Part shown: piece after piece, positions 37,109 to 46,943 of the stretch
Position numbering within the stretch: position 1 is the first letter of the stretch
Layout of the letters: each line of letters opens with the position of its first letter
Assembly (NCBI GenBank): GCA_018242585.1
Contig: JAFEBQ010000010.1
Location: 1-64,000 of the forward strand
Source: Planctomycetota bacterium
GTDB lineage: Bacteria; Planctomycetota; Planctomycetia; Pirellulales; PNKZ01
Length of the DNA: 64,000 nt
Direction of reading: 5' to 3'
Notes under the pieces: generated by a model
Database searches by the model: none
What the model saw: the letters and a program-made list of their open reading frames with translations, nothing else
What the model was told of the DNA's origin: nothing
Translations under genes and position numbers: made by a program

Positions 37109-40100
37109 TCACTCCGCCGGCCGCACCAATTCCCGGCGCAACTCATTCGCTCGGTCGCCTAGGTTCCCATACCGGTGGTAATCGTACGAAATGCTCTGCT
37201 CGCGCAGGTACCAGAGCAGTTCGATCCGCCCTTCGGCCAGGACCGGCGCGTCGGCAATCCATTGCCCTTCGTGAGCCGCCACCTGCCGCACCGCCGCCGG
37301 CACATGCTCGCGCCGCGCGAAGCGGATCCGCGGCCAATGACGCTGGTACATATGGGCGATGACCGTCGTGTCCGGCTCCTCGAACAGTTCGATCCCGGCG
37401 GCCCAGCTTTCGGTCCATTCGTCGAGCGTCTCGCGCCACACCGTCGGGCAGCCTGGCGCAAAGCAGGCCAGCACCCGGGCGCCGGTCACGCGGGCCGCCG
37501 CCACGCGCGCGACGATGTCGAACCAGGTGTCGGCCGGCGTGATCCGCACACAGGCCTGGCCAAACGGCAAATAGCGCCGCACGTTGTCCTGGCCCAACAG
37601 TCGGAAGTGATCGTGCTCGCGCGAGAACTCGGTTCGCCACCAATGATCGTAGCTGGCCAGGGCCTGTAGCAGCCGAGCGTCGTCGTCCCGATCCGACTTC
37701 AAATGCTCGGCCAGATCGGCCAGGTCGTCGTTGTCGATGTCCAAATCGCCAAGCTGCGCGTCCCGATCGCTGAAGTGCATGAAGCTGGCCACGTAGTTCG
37801 GGCCGCCGGCCTTGAGCCCCGGTCCAACGGCCGACAAGCCCATGCCACCGAACGGCTGACGCAGGACGATCGCCCCGGTGGTGCCGCGATTGATGTACAA
37901 GTTGCCGGCTTGAATCGCGGCCCGCCACTGCGCCATCTCGCGATCGTCCAAGGTGTGCAGCCCGCTGGTCAGGCCGTAGCCCGTCGCGTTGACCCAATCG
38001 ATGGCGTCGGCCAGACGCTCGTAGCGCATCACGCCGAGCACCGGCCCGAAGAACTCGATCCGATGAGTAACACTGCCCGGCGTGACGCCGTACTTCACGC
38101 CAGGGGTCCACAGGTAAGGATTGCTCGGCGACGGTCGCGGCATGACCGCCCAGCTTTCGCCCGGCTCGAGCGTCTTGAGCCCCTCTTCCAGCACACCCGA
38201 CGGCGGACGAATCAACGGCCCCATGCGCGAGGCCAGATCGTAAGCCGAGCCGACCTGCAGGCTTTCGACCGCGTCGCACAACATTCGCTTGAAGTTCACG
38301 TCGTCGTACACTTCAGCATCCAGGATCAGCAGCGACGTGGCCGAGCATTTCTGCCCGCCGTGGCTGAACGCCGAGTGGACAATGTGCTTGATCGCCAGTT
38401 CGCGGTCGGACAGGGCGCTGACAATCGTGACGTTCTTGCCGCCTGTCTCGGCGCTCAGATGCAAGTCCGGCTTCTTGGCCAGCATGCGCAGCGCCGTCTC
38501 GGTGCCGCCGGTCAGGATCACGGCCGCCACGTCCCGATGGCTGACCAACCGGCTACCTGGCCCGCCGCCAGGGCACGGCACGAACTGCAACGCGCGGCGC
38601 GACACGCCAGCGCGCCAGAAACATTGGCACAACTCCCACGCCACCAGCACGGTATCCGAAGCCGGCTTTAGGATCACCGTGTTCCCCGCCGCCAATGCCG
38701 CCGCCACGCCGCCACAGGGAATGGCGATTGGAAAGTTCCACGGCGGCACGACGACCACCACGCCGGCCGCGCGGGCGCGGATCGTGGGGAGCTCGTAAAA
38801 CATCCGCGCCGAGGCCCGATAGAACTCGACAAAGTCGATCGCTTCGGAAACTTCCGGATCCCCTTCGGTCAGAATCTTGCCCCCGTTGGTCAGCGCGGCC
38901 CAGAGCAGATCGGCCCGGGCGCGGCGCAGCTCCTGGGCCGCGCGGCCCAGCACCTCGTTGCGAGCGTCGACGGTCATGGTGCGCCAGCCATCGGCGTCGG
39001 CCTGGGCGCACTGAACCGCCAGGTCCACATCGGCGTCGGTCGCCTGGGCGTAATGACACAACGTCGCGCCGCCGCGCGATGGATCCTGACAAGGCTTCTT
39101 CGCCCGGTCGGTGATCTCACCGCCGTCGATCACGACTGGAATCGTGTGCGCGGCGAGCGCCTTGACGTCGCGGGCGACAATCGACTCGGCCCAGGCCCCG
39201 TTAGCCGGCAGCGACCAATCGGTATCCGCCTCGTTCTCGAAGAGCTGCAGTGGCATCTCGACGCGCGGCGTGGGAAACTGCTCGGTGTTACGATCCTGCT
39301 GACGTCGCGGGCGATGATCGATCGCGGTCTGGAAAGCCTGGCGAAACCCTTGTTCGAGCATCCGCCAATCGTCGCTGCCGACTTTCAGGCGGAACGCATG
39401 CCCCAGGAAATTCTCCGGGCCGGTGTTCTCGTCGAGCCGGCGAATCAGATAGCCGATCGCGTTGAGGAACTCTTCCTTGCGACAAGCCGGAGCGTACAGC
39501 AACAGTTGCGACGTCCGTTCGAGCAGTGCGCGACGCTGGTGATTGGCCATCCCTTCCAGCATTTCGAACTGGACCAGATTCTCGGCCAGCCGTTCGCCGA
39601 CCAGCACCAGCCCATAGGCCACGTCGAACAAGTTGTGCGACGCGATGCCGACGCGGACCGCGTGCAAATGGTCGGGCACCAGCGCGAATTGCAACATCTG
39701 TTTATAGTTGGCGTCGGTTTCGACCTTGCTGGCGAACGGGGCTTGCGGCCAGTCGTGGAGCGCCGCGTCGACGCGCTCCATCTCCATGTTCGCCCCTTTG
39801 ACGATGCGAATCGTGACCGGCGCGCCGCCGCGGGCCACGCGCTCGCGCGCCCAGGCGGTGATGCGCTGTTGCACGGTGAACGAGTCGGGAACGTACGCCT
39901 GTAGGGCGATGCCGCCGCTCACCTGGTCCAAGCCCGGTCGGCCGAGCGTGCGCATAAACGCCTCGGCCGTCAGCGACAGGTCGCGATACTCCTCCATGTC
40001 GAGATAGATGAACTTGGGCGTCAGATGGCCGTCGGGTCGCGTGTACTGGACGTGCGCCGCCTCGCGGTACAACAGCTCAAGTCGATCGCATAGCACACGC

Positions 40101-40699
40101 AGCGTCTGCTCGCGCGCGATCGGGATGATTTGCGAATAGATCGTCGAAATCTTGACCGACAGACACTCGACCTCGGGCGACTGCAGGGCCTGCAGGTATT
40201 TGTTCAAGCGTTGCTGAGCCTCTTCCTCACCCAGCAGCGACTCACCCAGGAAGTTCAGGTTCATCCGCACCCCTTGGGCACGCCGCGCGGCCAGGTGCTC
40301 GTGCAGCAACTCAGGCTCGGCCGGCAGCACCACGTTGGCCGTCTCGTGCTGTAGGTGGGCTTTGACCAAGGGAACCGTGACCGTCGGCAGCCAGTCGCCA
40401 AAGGTCTGAAAGCCGCGCAGCAATGCCTGATCGAGCGGGCTGAAGAACCGCGGAATCCCCTGCACGTCGAGAATGTGGGTGAACTGCTCGGCGGTGCGGG
40501 CCGCGACGTGCGAGCGAAACGACTGATCCGTCAACTGGACCAGCGTGGCCTTGTCGTGCGGGTTGCGGAGCATGCGGTCGAGCTCGGCCTGCTGCCGGCG
40601 CTCGGGCGGCGACTGCAACGCGACGGCGCGATCTTGCAACTCGGCGGCCAGCCGGACGGCGGCATCAATCAGGCGTGCATCGGCAGCGGCGGTCTTCAT
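37109..40699 (-). CDS. putA: Bifunctional proline dehydrogenase / delta-1-pyrroline-5-carboxylate dehydrogenase (PutA)
   Basis: The start at 40699 (MKTAAADARL) gives 1196 aa; an upstream extension to 41029 overlaps the divergent gene and is Arg/Pro/Ser-rich, so it is rejected. A FAD-binding proline dehydrogenase barrel spans about residues 100-440 (NFLGESLLGEEEA, LSVKISTIYSQI, RIVKGANMEMERVDAA, GIASHNLFDVAYG). An aldehyde dehydrogenase domain spans about 540-1010 (PPWNFPIAIPCGG, SAETGGKN and HGGQKCSATS with catalytic Cys near residue 785). A C-terminal domain follows. No ribbon-helix-helix DNA-binding segment is present, so it is an enzyme only. It oxidises proline to glutamate, feeding electrons to quinone. 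Confidence 0.95.
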   Translation of the reverse strand: MKTAAADARLIDAAVRLAAELQDRAVALQSPPERRQQAELDRMLRNPHDKATLVQLTDQSFRSHVAARTAEQFTHILDVQGIPRFFSPLDQALLRGFQTFGDWLPTVTVPLVKAHLQHETANVVLPAEPELLHEHLAARRAQGVRMNLNFLGESLLGEEEAQQRLNKYLQALQSPEVECLSVKISTIYSQIIPIAREQTLRVLCDRLELLYREAAHVQYTRPDGHLTPKFIYLDMEEYRDLSLTAEAFMRTLGRPGLDQVSGGIALQAYVPDSFTVQQRITAWARERVARGGAPVTIRIVKGANMEMERVDAALHDWPQAPFASKVETDANYKQMLQFALVPDHLHAVRVGIASHNLFDVAYGLVLVGERLAENLVQFEMLEGMANHQRRALLERTSQLLLYAPACRKEEFLNAIGYLIRRLDENTGPENFLGHAFRLKVGSDDWRMLEQGFRQAFQTAIDHRPRRQQDRNTEQFPTPRVEMPLQLFENEADTDWSLPANGAWAESIVARDVKALAAHTIPVVIDGGEITDRAKKPCQDPSRGGATLCHYAQATDADVDLAVQCAQADADGWRTMTVDARNEVLGRAAQELRRARADLLWAALTNGGKILTEGDPEVSEAIDFVEFYRASARMFYELPTIRARAAGVVVVVPPWNFPIAIPCGGVAAALAAGNTVILKPASDTVLVAWELCQCFWRAGVSRRALQFVPCPGGGPGSRLVSHRDVAAVILTGGTETALRMLAKKPDLHLSAETGGKNVTIVSALSDRELAIKHIVHSAFSHGGQKCSATSLLILDAEVYDDVNFKRMLCDAVESLQVGSAYDLASRMGPLIRPPSGVLEEGLKTLEPGESWAVMPRPSPSNPYLWTPGVKYGVTPGSVTHRIEFFGPVLGVMRYERLADAIDWVNATGYGLTSGLHTLDDREMAQWRAAIQAGNLYINRGTTGAIVLRQPFGGMGLSAVGPGLKAGGPNYVASFMHFSDRDAQLGDLDIDNDDLADLAEHLKSDRDDDARLLQALASYDHWWRTEFSREHDHFRLLGQDNVRRYLPFGQACVRITPADTWFDIVARVAAARVTGARVLACFAPGCPTVWRETLDEWTESWAAGIELFEEPDTTVIAHMYQRHWPRIRFARREHVPAAVRQVAAHEGQWIADAPVLAEGRIELLWYLREQSISYDYHRYGNLGDRANELRRELVRPAE

Positions 40700-40883
40700 G
40701 GCGAGCGACCTGGGGCCAGCGGTGGTCGAAGCAGTTGAATTGTTGGACGCTGGCCGGAATGAATCAACACCATTCGCGGTTGGCGGCGCGGCGAATGCAG
40801 CCGGCGGGGCGTTTCCGCCACGGCGTCGGGACATTATCCTGGGACGCGTCGCTGGCTCCTTAACCAAAAACGAACGAGTCACC

Positions 40884-42245
40884 ATGAAATGCGCACCATC
40901 AATGTCACGGATGGCCGCTGCCCAACTTTCCCGTTCGGTGGGCTTGGATCGTCGCACCATGCTGGGCGCATCACTGGCCGCCGGGGCGACGATGTTGCTT
41001 CCGCGCGCCGGCTGGGCCGCCGACGCCACAAGTGAAGCGATTCAACGAGCGCACGACGAAATCTGGCAGCGCTTCGTCGATCGCCACGGCATCCTGGTCG
41101 ACTTTGCCGATCTCGACGGCCGGGTCGAGTTGCCCACGCCTGAGGAATGCCGGGCTGGCAAGCCGAACGCGCTGGGCTGGTTTCAACCGATCGAAAATGG
41201 CGCGATGTTCAACGGCATGTATATCGACGCCCTGCTCTGCCAATGGGAACAAACACGCTCGCCCGAAGCGGCCGCCAAGGCTCGACGCTTGATGCAAGGG
41301 CTGCTGCTATTGGCGTCGATCAGCAACGTGCGCGGGCTCGTCGGCCGGGGCGTCTCGGCCGACGGGCGGTCGCACTACCCGATGGGTTCCAATGACCAAA
41401 CGTCCCCCTGGTTCTTTGGGCTGTATCGATTTCTATCGTCCGGCCTGGCCACCGCTGAAGAACACCGGCAGATCATCGCCAAGCTGGTCGAAGTGGCCGA
41501 CGCGATCTACGAGTTGGGCTGGAAGATGCCGGCCGAAGCGCCGTTCAACATCCGAGGCTCGTTCGCGGGAATATACTTCGACGCCGCGGCGCGGCTGTTG
41601 TTCGTCGCCAAGCTGATGCACCACTTTACGGGCGACAAGGCGTGGGCCGACCGCTACGCGCAAGCCCTCGACGAGCGCGGTGGCGAAGCGAACGCCAGCC
41701 GGCGGGAACTGATGCGCGGCGGCATGAAGTTCTACTACGCCAAGACGCACCACTGGACATCCTGCGCGGCGGTCTGTTGTCTGCGCGGCCTATGGGAGTT
41801 GGAGACGGACGCCACGTTGAAGCAAGCGTACGCCGAAGGCCTGCGGGCCAGCGCGAATCTCGCCGCCGAAAGCTTGCCGCTGGCCGAGAAATACAACGCC
41901 GCGGACCCGAGCACCTTCAGCCAGGATTGGCGCTCGGCGATGATGCCCCTGTGGAAGCCGCAACAGACCGAGCAAGAGTCCCAAGCATTGGCCGAGGCCC
42001 AACTGCGGGCGTTCATGAAGGTCTCCCCGCGACGCAATCTGGAGACTGCCGCGATTCGCGAGCCGACTGCGGCGGCCTGGATTGTGACGCTGTGCCCTGA
42101 CGCCCAGGTGGTGCGCCAGCATGCCGCCACCATCAAGCAGATGGCCACGCGATATGACTATGCCCGGCTGTATTACTGCACGTTCTTTTGGATCGAGGGG
42201 GCGGTGTGGCGGCTGCGGGCATTGCCGCCAGGCGGAACGAAATAG
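40884..42245 (+). CDS. Tat-exported alpha-helical protein, possible glycoside-hydrolase-like fold
   Basis: The ATG at 40884 yields 453 aa with a twin-arginine signal (LDRRTMLGASLAAGATMLLP ending RAGWAADA). The mature protein is mostly helical with repeated helix-turn patterns, many Trp and Tyr, and conserved-looking loops such as ENGAMFNGMYIDALLCQW, SADGRSHYPMGSNDQTSPWF and FNIRGSFAGIYFD. This layout recalls (alpha/alpha)6-barrel glycoside hydrolases or unsaturated glucuronyl hydrolases, but no catalytic assignment is possible. It is divergent from putA, with 184 bases between them, and upstream of the channel-like gene on the same strand. Confidence 0.8.
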   Translation: MKCAPSMSRMAAAQLSRSVGLDRRTMLGASLAAGATMLLPRAGWAADATSEAIQRAHDEIWQRFVDRHGILVDFADLDGRVELPTPEECRAGKPNALGWFQPIENGAMFNGMYIDALLCQWEQTRSPEAAAKARRLMQGLLLLASISNVRGLVGRGVSADGRSHYPMGSNDQTSPWFFGLYRFLSSGLATAEEHRQIIAKLVEVADAIYELGWKMPAEAPFNIRGSFAGIYFDAAARLLFVAKLMHHFTGDKAWADRYAQALDERGGEANASRRELMRGGMKFYYAKTHHWTSCAAVCCLRGLWELETDATLKQAYAEGLRASANLAAESLPLAEKYNAADPSTFSQDWRSAMMPLWKPQQTEQESQALAEAQLRAFMKVSPRRNLETAAIREPTAAAWIVTLCPDAQVVRQHAATIKQMATRYDYARLYYCTFFWIEGAVWRLRALPPGGTK

Positions 42246-42362
42246 TTAACGAAATCGTCACCTGAGTCCGGCTCGCCGGTCCTCCACCTCACAACTATAT
42301 TGGGCCGCGATTGGGGTTTGTTTTTTGCATCGTTTGGCGCACGTCACCCGCTACGGGCAGAG

Positions 42363-43364
42363 ATGGTTCACATGTATCGCTCGCGATTGATGATGATTGG
42401 CTGCTGGCTGGCCTGGGGCATCTTGATCGGCGTCGCCGGCGCTCAGGCCCCGTCAAAGACACCCGCGCCGACCGCTGGCCCGCCGACCGCCAAGCAAGTG
42501 ATCGTCGGCATGTACTTGAACCAGGTCGACAGCGTCAGCCTGAAGGACAGCCAGATCGTCGTCGACTTTCATATCTGGTTCCGGTGGAAGGATGCCGACC
42601 TAAAACCGATCGAGACGTTCGACGTGGTCAACGGCAAGATTGAGTTGAAGGAAGACATCGTCACCAAGGACGACGTCAACGGCTATCGCTACGCCTGCTG
42701 TCGGGTGCTGGCCACGATTCACAAGCTGTGGGACGTGTCGCGGTTTCCGCTCGACGAGCACGAGCTGCTGATCGAAATCGAGGACGGCGACTTCGAGGAA
42801 GACAAGGTCCGCTACATCGCCGACGTCGAGAACAGCGATCTGAACCCCGACGTGGAAGTGGCCGGCTGGAATGTTGGCGAGTGCCCCGTCTCGGTCATCA
42901 CCCACCGCTACAACACAAACTTTGGCGACACGACGCTCGAGACCGGGCACGGCTCGAACTATTCGCGATTCCGTTTTCCAGTGCTCCTGTCGCGACCGAG
43001 CTACGGCATGTTCTTCAAGCTGCTGACCGGCATGTTCATCGCCTCGGCCATCGGGCTGCACGCGCTGTTGATCAAGCCCAGCGAGCTGGACGCGCGGTTC
43101 GCGTTGACCGTGGGGGCGATGTTCGCCGCCGTGGCCAGCGAATACGTGGTGGTCTCGTCGCTGCCCGAGGCCAATTACCTGACGCTGGCCGACAAGCTGC
43201 ATATCCTGACGTTCACGTTCATCTTCGCATCGATGGCCGTCTCGGTCGTTTCCTACAAGCTGGCCGAAACCCGCCGGTTGCACCTGTGCCGCTTGATCGA
43301 CAGCGCGGCGTTCATCACGCTGGGCGCGGCTTACATCGTTACGGCGTACAAGCTGGTGGTGTGA
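42363..43364 (+). CDS. Pentameric ligand-gated ion channel (Cys-loop receptor)-like protein
   Basis: The protein is 333 aa from 42363; ATG 42372 is equally possible. A signal peptide ([20 protein letters not shown]) precedes a beta-rich ligand-binding-like domain with [20 protein letters not shown], the W-x-D element FRWKDADL and the hallmark [15 protein letters not shown] (FPxD-x-Q/H). Four helices follow: [20 protein letters not shown], then a pore-like M2 ([20 protein letters not shown] then SSLP), [20 protein letters not shown] and [19 protein letters not shown]. The order and the M2-M3 Pro loop fit prokaryotic pLGIC relatives. The two Cys of a true Cys-loop are not conserved. Ligand and ion selectivity are unknown. 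Confidence 0.82.
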   Translation: MVHMYRSRLMMIGCWLAWGILIGVAGAQAPSKTPAPTAGPPTAKQVIVGMYLNQVDSVSLKDSQIVVDFHIWFRWKDADLKPIETFDVVNGKIELKEDIVTKDDVNGYRYACCRVLATIHKLWDVSRFPLDEHELLIEIEDGDFEEDKVRYIADVENSDLNPDVEVAGWNVGECPVSVITHRYNTNFGDTTLETGHGSNYSRFRFPVLLSRPSYGMFFKLLTGMFIASAIGLHALLIKPSELDARFALTVGAMFAAVASEYVVVSSLPEANYLTLADKLHILTFTFIFASMAVSVVSYKLAETRRLHLCRLIDSAAFITLGAAYIVTAYKLVV

Positions 43365-43516
43365 GCCGGGGCGGCCGGGCCGCACTTGGCTGCGATTTTG
43401 CACTAAACCACGCGAGACTCGCCGCTTTTTTGGCGTCAGATCCACCCGACTGTTGCTTCTTTGTCGCCCGGGCTTCATCTACAATGGCACCCATCCTTGC
43501 AAGGGGAATGGGCAGC

Positions 43517-46500
43517 ATGGGCATCGATCTCGATTCGTTCGTCAAGCAATTGTCCAGCGCTGGCATTCTGCCAGCCGACAAGCTCGAACGATTTGTGCCG
43601 CCCCAGGCCCACCCCAAGACGGCCGAGGAGCTGGCCCAGGAACTGGTCAAGAGCAGCGAGCTGACGAAGTTCCAGGCGACCCAAGTCCTGGCCGGTCGGG
43701 CCAAGGCGCTGCTGCTGGGCAACTACACGTTGCTCGACAAGATCGGCGCCGGCGGCATGGGCCAAGTCTTCAAGGCCCAGCATCGCCGCATGAAGCGACT
43801 GGTGGCGATCAAGATGCTGCCGCCCGCCCTAGTGAAAGACGCCGCCGCCCTGGCGCGCTTTCAACGCGAGGTCGAAGCGGCCGCGCGCCTGGCCCACACC
43901 AACATCGTGGCCGCCTTCGACGCCGACGAAGCCAACGGCACGCACTTCTTGGTCATGGAATACGTCGAGGGAAAAGACCTCTCGGCCACCGTCAAAGAGC
44001 GGGGGCCATTGCCGGTGGACGAGGCGATGAACTATATCCTACAAGGCGCGCGCGGGCTGGCCTATGCGCACGCCGAAGGAGTCGTCCACCGTGACATCAA
44101 GCCGGCTAACTTGCTGGTCGACAAGAAAGGCGTGGTCAAGATTCTCGACATGGGGCTGGCCCGGTTCGAAGACGCGAACGCGGCCGACCATCAATTGACC
44201 AACACCGGCGCGGTGATGGGAACGGTCGACTACATGGCACCCGAGCAGGCCGCCGACACCCGGCGGGCCGACGCGCGCAGCGATATTTACAGCCTGGGCT
44301 GCTCGCTGTTTCGCTTGCTGACGGGGGGCAACGTCTTTGAAGGGGAAACGGTCGTCAAAAAGATTCTGGCCCACATGCACGACCCGATCCCTTCGCTGTC
44401 GGATCGACGAACCGACGTGCCGGCCGAGGTCGACCAGATCTTTCAGCGGATGATGGCTAAGCGTCCCGAGGATCGGTACCAGACCGCGGCCGAACTGGTC
44501 GCGGCGATCGAGGCTTGGCGGGGCGGAACTTCACAGGCCTCGGTTACCTCGGGCTCGCAAGGTGGCGCGCAGCTCAGCAACTTCTTCAACAATCTGACGC
44601 TGCCAAGCGAACCGGGTTCGTCGCCATCGGCCGCGTCGAAGCCGAGCACCAGCGCTACCGTGCCAGCCGACAGCGCCACGGCGGCGTTTGGCATTCAGCA
44701 TCTGAAGAATCTGCCGACCGGGAGCACCATTTCGGCGTCGCGGGCCGAGTTGGATACCGATCCGAAGAGCGAGCGATTCTTGCCGAGCTTGAAATCGGCC
44801 GTCAAGAATGGCGGCGCGGCTGGCGGCGCCGTGCCGCCGTGGAAGAGTCCCCTGGCCCTGGCCGGTGCGGGAAGTGCGGGCTTTTTGCTGGTGGCGTTGG
44901 GAGCCTGGTGGTTTGTATTCCGCGATTCATCCGGCAAGGAATTGGCGCGGAGCGAAGCCAAGCCCGCCCAGAAGGTGCAGACCGCTCCGGGCACGACGGT
45001 CGAAGTCGTGAAAGATGGGCAGCCAGCTACGGTCGTACTGGGCGGGGGCAAGAAGATCACCACCTACGACACGCCCGAGTTCAAGCGCTGGCTCGCAAGC
45101 ATCGCGTTCCTCTCGGTTGAGAAACAGATCGACGCCGTCAGCAAAAAGTTGCAAGGGCTGAATCCAGGGCACGATGGCAAGCTTTACGGGTACGAATGCA
45201 AGGGAACGCCCAAGATCGAAGGGGGCAAGGTGACCGAGGTGGGCCTACAGCCAGCCAACCTGGTCGATCTTTCTCCGCTGCGCGCTTTCAAAGAACTGTG
45301 GGCGTTGTCGTGCAACGGCGCGGGTCCGCTGGCCGATTTGTCTCCGCTGCGCGGCCTGAAGCTGGGGCGATTGAACTGCAACGGCGTTAATAACATCACC
45401 GATTTGACGTCTCTGACGGGCATGCCTCTCACCTACATTCACCTGTACAACACCCAGGTTGCCGATCTGAACCCGCTGCGCGGAATGCGGCTTGTGAGCT
45501 TGTACCTGCAGCACACCCGGGTGACCGATTTGTCGCCGCTGGTGGGAATGCCCCTGCAGTACCTGGAATGCCACACAACGCCGATCAGCGACGTAACGCC
45601 GTTGGCCAGCATCGCATCGCTGAAGAGAATCACGCTATACGGCACCAAGATCACCGAAGCCGACGTGGCGACGCTACAGAAGGCCGTGCCCAATTGCCAG
45701 ATCGAATGGCCGAGCCAAGGCCGACTCTACGTGCCAGGCGAGTCGACGCCCGCGCCGCCGCCCGATGCGGCCAATGCCGTGTTCTTGGACGACCTGAAGC
45801 CGACCAAGACGGCGAACTTGCATCTTCAGTTGGGGACTCGCGGGCGCACCAACAGCAACAAAGCTTTCACCTGGCGCGGAGGTCAACCGCAACATTCATT
45901 GTTCGCCCATCCCAACGGCGCGGGGCCCACGACGGTGTCGTACGCAGTGGATGGCAAATACGAACGGTTCCGCGCGACCGTCTGCCTGGTGACAGATCTG
46001 CAAGACAAGCAAGCGTCGGTGTCGTTTCGAGTGCTCGGCGATGATCGCCCGCTCTGGCAATCGGGCGCCTACAGCACCACCGACCGATCGGAAGACTTTG
46101 ACCTCGACGTGCGCGGCATCAAGCAATTGACGCTCGAGATCACGACACGCGGCGGCATCGGCGCCATGCACCCCGTCTGGCTCGACCCGCGGCTGATTAA
46201 AGCGAGCGCGGCCGCTGCGCCAGCGCTCGCCGGCGACGGTTGGCGGTCGTTGTTCGATGGCCAAGACCGGCAGGCCCATTGGACCGCCAAGGGGGGCGGC
46301 GCGTGGAGCGTCACCGACGGCGCGCTAGTCGGCAAGACCGACAGCCCTGGCTGGCTGATGTCCCGAGAAGAATTCGACCACTTCGAGTTCGCTTGCGAGT
46401 ACAAGCTGTCACCGGAAGGAAACAGCGGTATCTTTCTGCGAGCCCACGCCGACGGTCCCGTCAGCGGCAGCGATTTCCTTGAAGTCCAACTGCTCGACAA

Positions 46501-46807
46501 TGCCGCGCCCAAGTTCGCCGCGCTCAATCCCAAGCAAAAGAATGTCGCGCTGTACAATCAGTTGGCGCCGCGGACTTCCCCCCCTGCCCCGGCCGAGCAG
46601 TGGAATCAGATCCAGGTTCAATGCTATGGCGCGCACGTTCGCGTCACGTTGAACGGCACGCTGGCGCTTGACGGCGAGATGACGTCGAAGCTCCGCGAGC
46701 GCGGCCACATCGGCCTGCAACTTTATCCCAAGCAAGTCGAGTTCCGCAACCTGCGCGTGCGGCCGCTGAGCAGCGACGGCACGCCGAGTTCCCCAATCAA
46801 CCGCTGA
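43517..46807 (+). CDS. Transmembrane Ser/Thr kinase with LRR-like, NPCBM and DUF1080 ectodomains (kinase 1)
   Basis: The ATG at 43517, ten bases after AAGGGGA, aligns with the starts of kinases 3 and 4 ([12 protein letters not shown] with MAITAKEFLESL); the protein is 1096 aa. Residues 1-68 are a helical module ending [21 protein letters not shown]. The kinase (about 70-335) has [26 protein letters not shown] instead of DFG, and APEQ. A low-complexity linker leads to a single helix at about 443-468. Outside the cell follow leucine-rich repeats (about 584-731; [28 protein letters not shown]), an NPCBM-like beta-sandwich (about 752-895) and a DUF1080 domain (about 907-1090; [19 protein letters not shown]). 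It likely couples extracellular, perhaps carbohydrate, binding to phosphorylation. Confidence 0.9.
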   Translation: MGIDLDSFVKQLSSAGILPADKLERFVPPQAHPKTAEELAQELVKSSELTKFQATQVLAGRAKALLLGNYTLLDKIGAGGMGQVFKAQHRRMKRLVAIKMLPPALVKDAAALARFQREVEAAARLAHTNIVAAFDADEANGTHFLVMEYVEGKDLSATVKERGPLPVDEAMNYILQGARGLAYAHAEGVVHRDIKPANLLVDKKGVVKILDMGLARFEDANAADHQLTNTGAVMGTVDYMAPEQAADTRRADARSDIYSLGCSLFRLLTGGNVFEGETVVKKILAHMHDPIPSLSDRRTDVPAEVDQIFQRMMAKRPEDRYQTAAELVAAIEAWRGGTSQASVTSGSQGGAQLSNFFNNLTLPSEPGSSPSAASKPSTSATVPADSATAAFGIQHLKNLPTGSTISASRAELDTDPKSERFLPSLKSAVKNGGAAGGAVPPWKSPLALAGAGSAGFLLVALGAWWFVFRDSSGKELARSEAKPAQKVQTAPGTTVEVVKDGQPATVVLGGGKKITTYDTPEFKRWLASIAFLSVEKQIDAVSKKLQGLNPGHDGKLYGYECKGTPKIEGGKVTEVGLQPANLVDLSPLRAFKELWALSCNGAGPLADLSPLRGLKLGRLNCNGVNNITDLTSLTGMPLTYIHLYNTQVADLNPLRGMRLVSLYLQHTRVTDLSPLVGMPLQYLECHTTPISDVTPLASIASLKRITLYGTKITEADVATLQKAVPNCQIEWPSQGRLYVPGESTPAPPPDAANAVFLDDLKPTKTANLHLQLGTRGRTNSNKAFTWRGGQPQHSLFAHPNGAGPTTVSYAVDGKYERFRATVCLVTDLQDKQASVSFRVLGDDRPLWQSGAYSTTDRSEDFDLDVRGIKQLTLEITTRGGIGAMHPVWLDPRLIKASAAAAPALAGDGWRSLFDGQDRQAHWTAKGGGAWSVTDGALVGKTDSPGWLMSREEFDHFEFACEYKLSPEGNSGIFLRAHADGPVSGSDFLEVQLLDNAAPKFAALNPKQKNVALYNQLAPRTSPPAPAEQWNQIQVQCYGAHVRVTLNGTLALDGEMTSKLRERGHIGLQLYPKQVEFRNLRVRPLSSDGTPSSPINR

Positions 46808-46943
46808 CCATCTTGTTCGCCTACAACAGCGGACATCAGATCAAGGCCTGGACGATTCGCGCGCTCGGAAGAGAAATCGTACCGCTACGCGACAGCGTGG
46901 CTGGCCGCAAATGAAGGGACATCGTGCCGAACGCACACATCGC

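Noticed and set aside
40700-41029. 110-residue N-terminal extension of PutA
   Set aside because: It would cover the start of the divergent Tat-exported gene and the shared promoter region, and is low-complexity Arg/Ala/Ser/Pro.
42728-43516. Kinase 1 reading extended upstream into the channel gene
   Set aside because: It is an out-of-frame shadow of the channel gene; the paralogous kinases align with the start at 43517.
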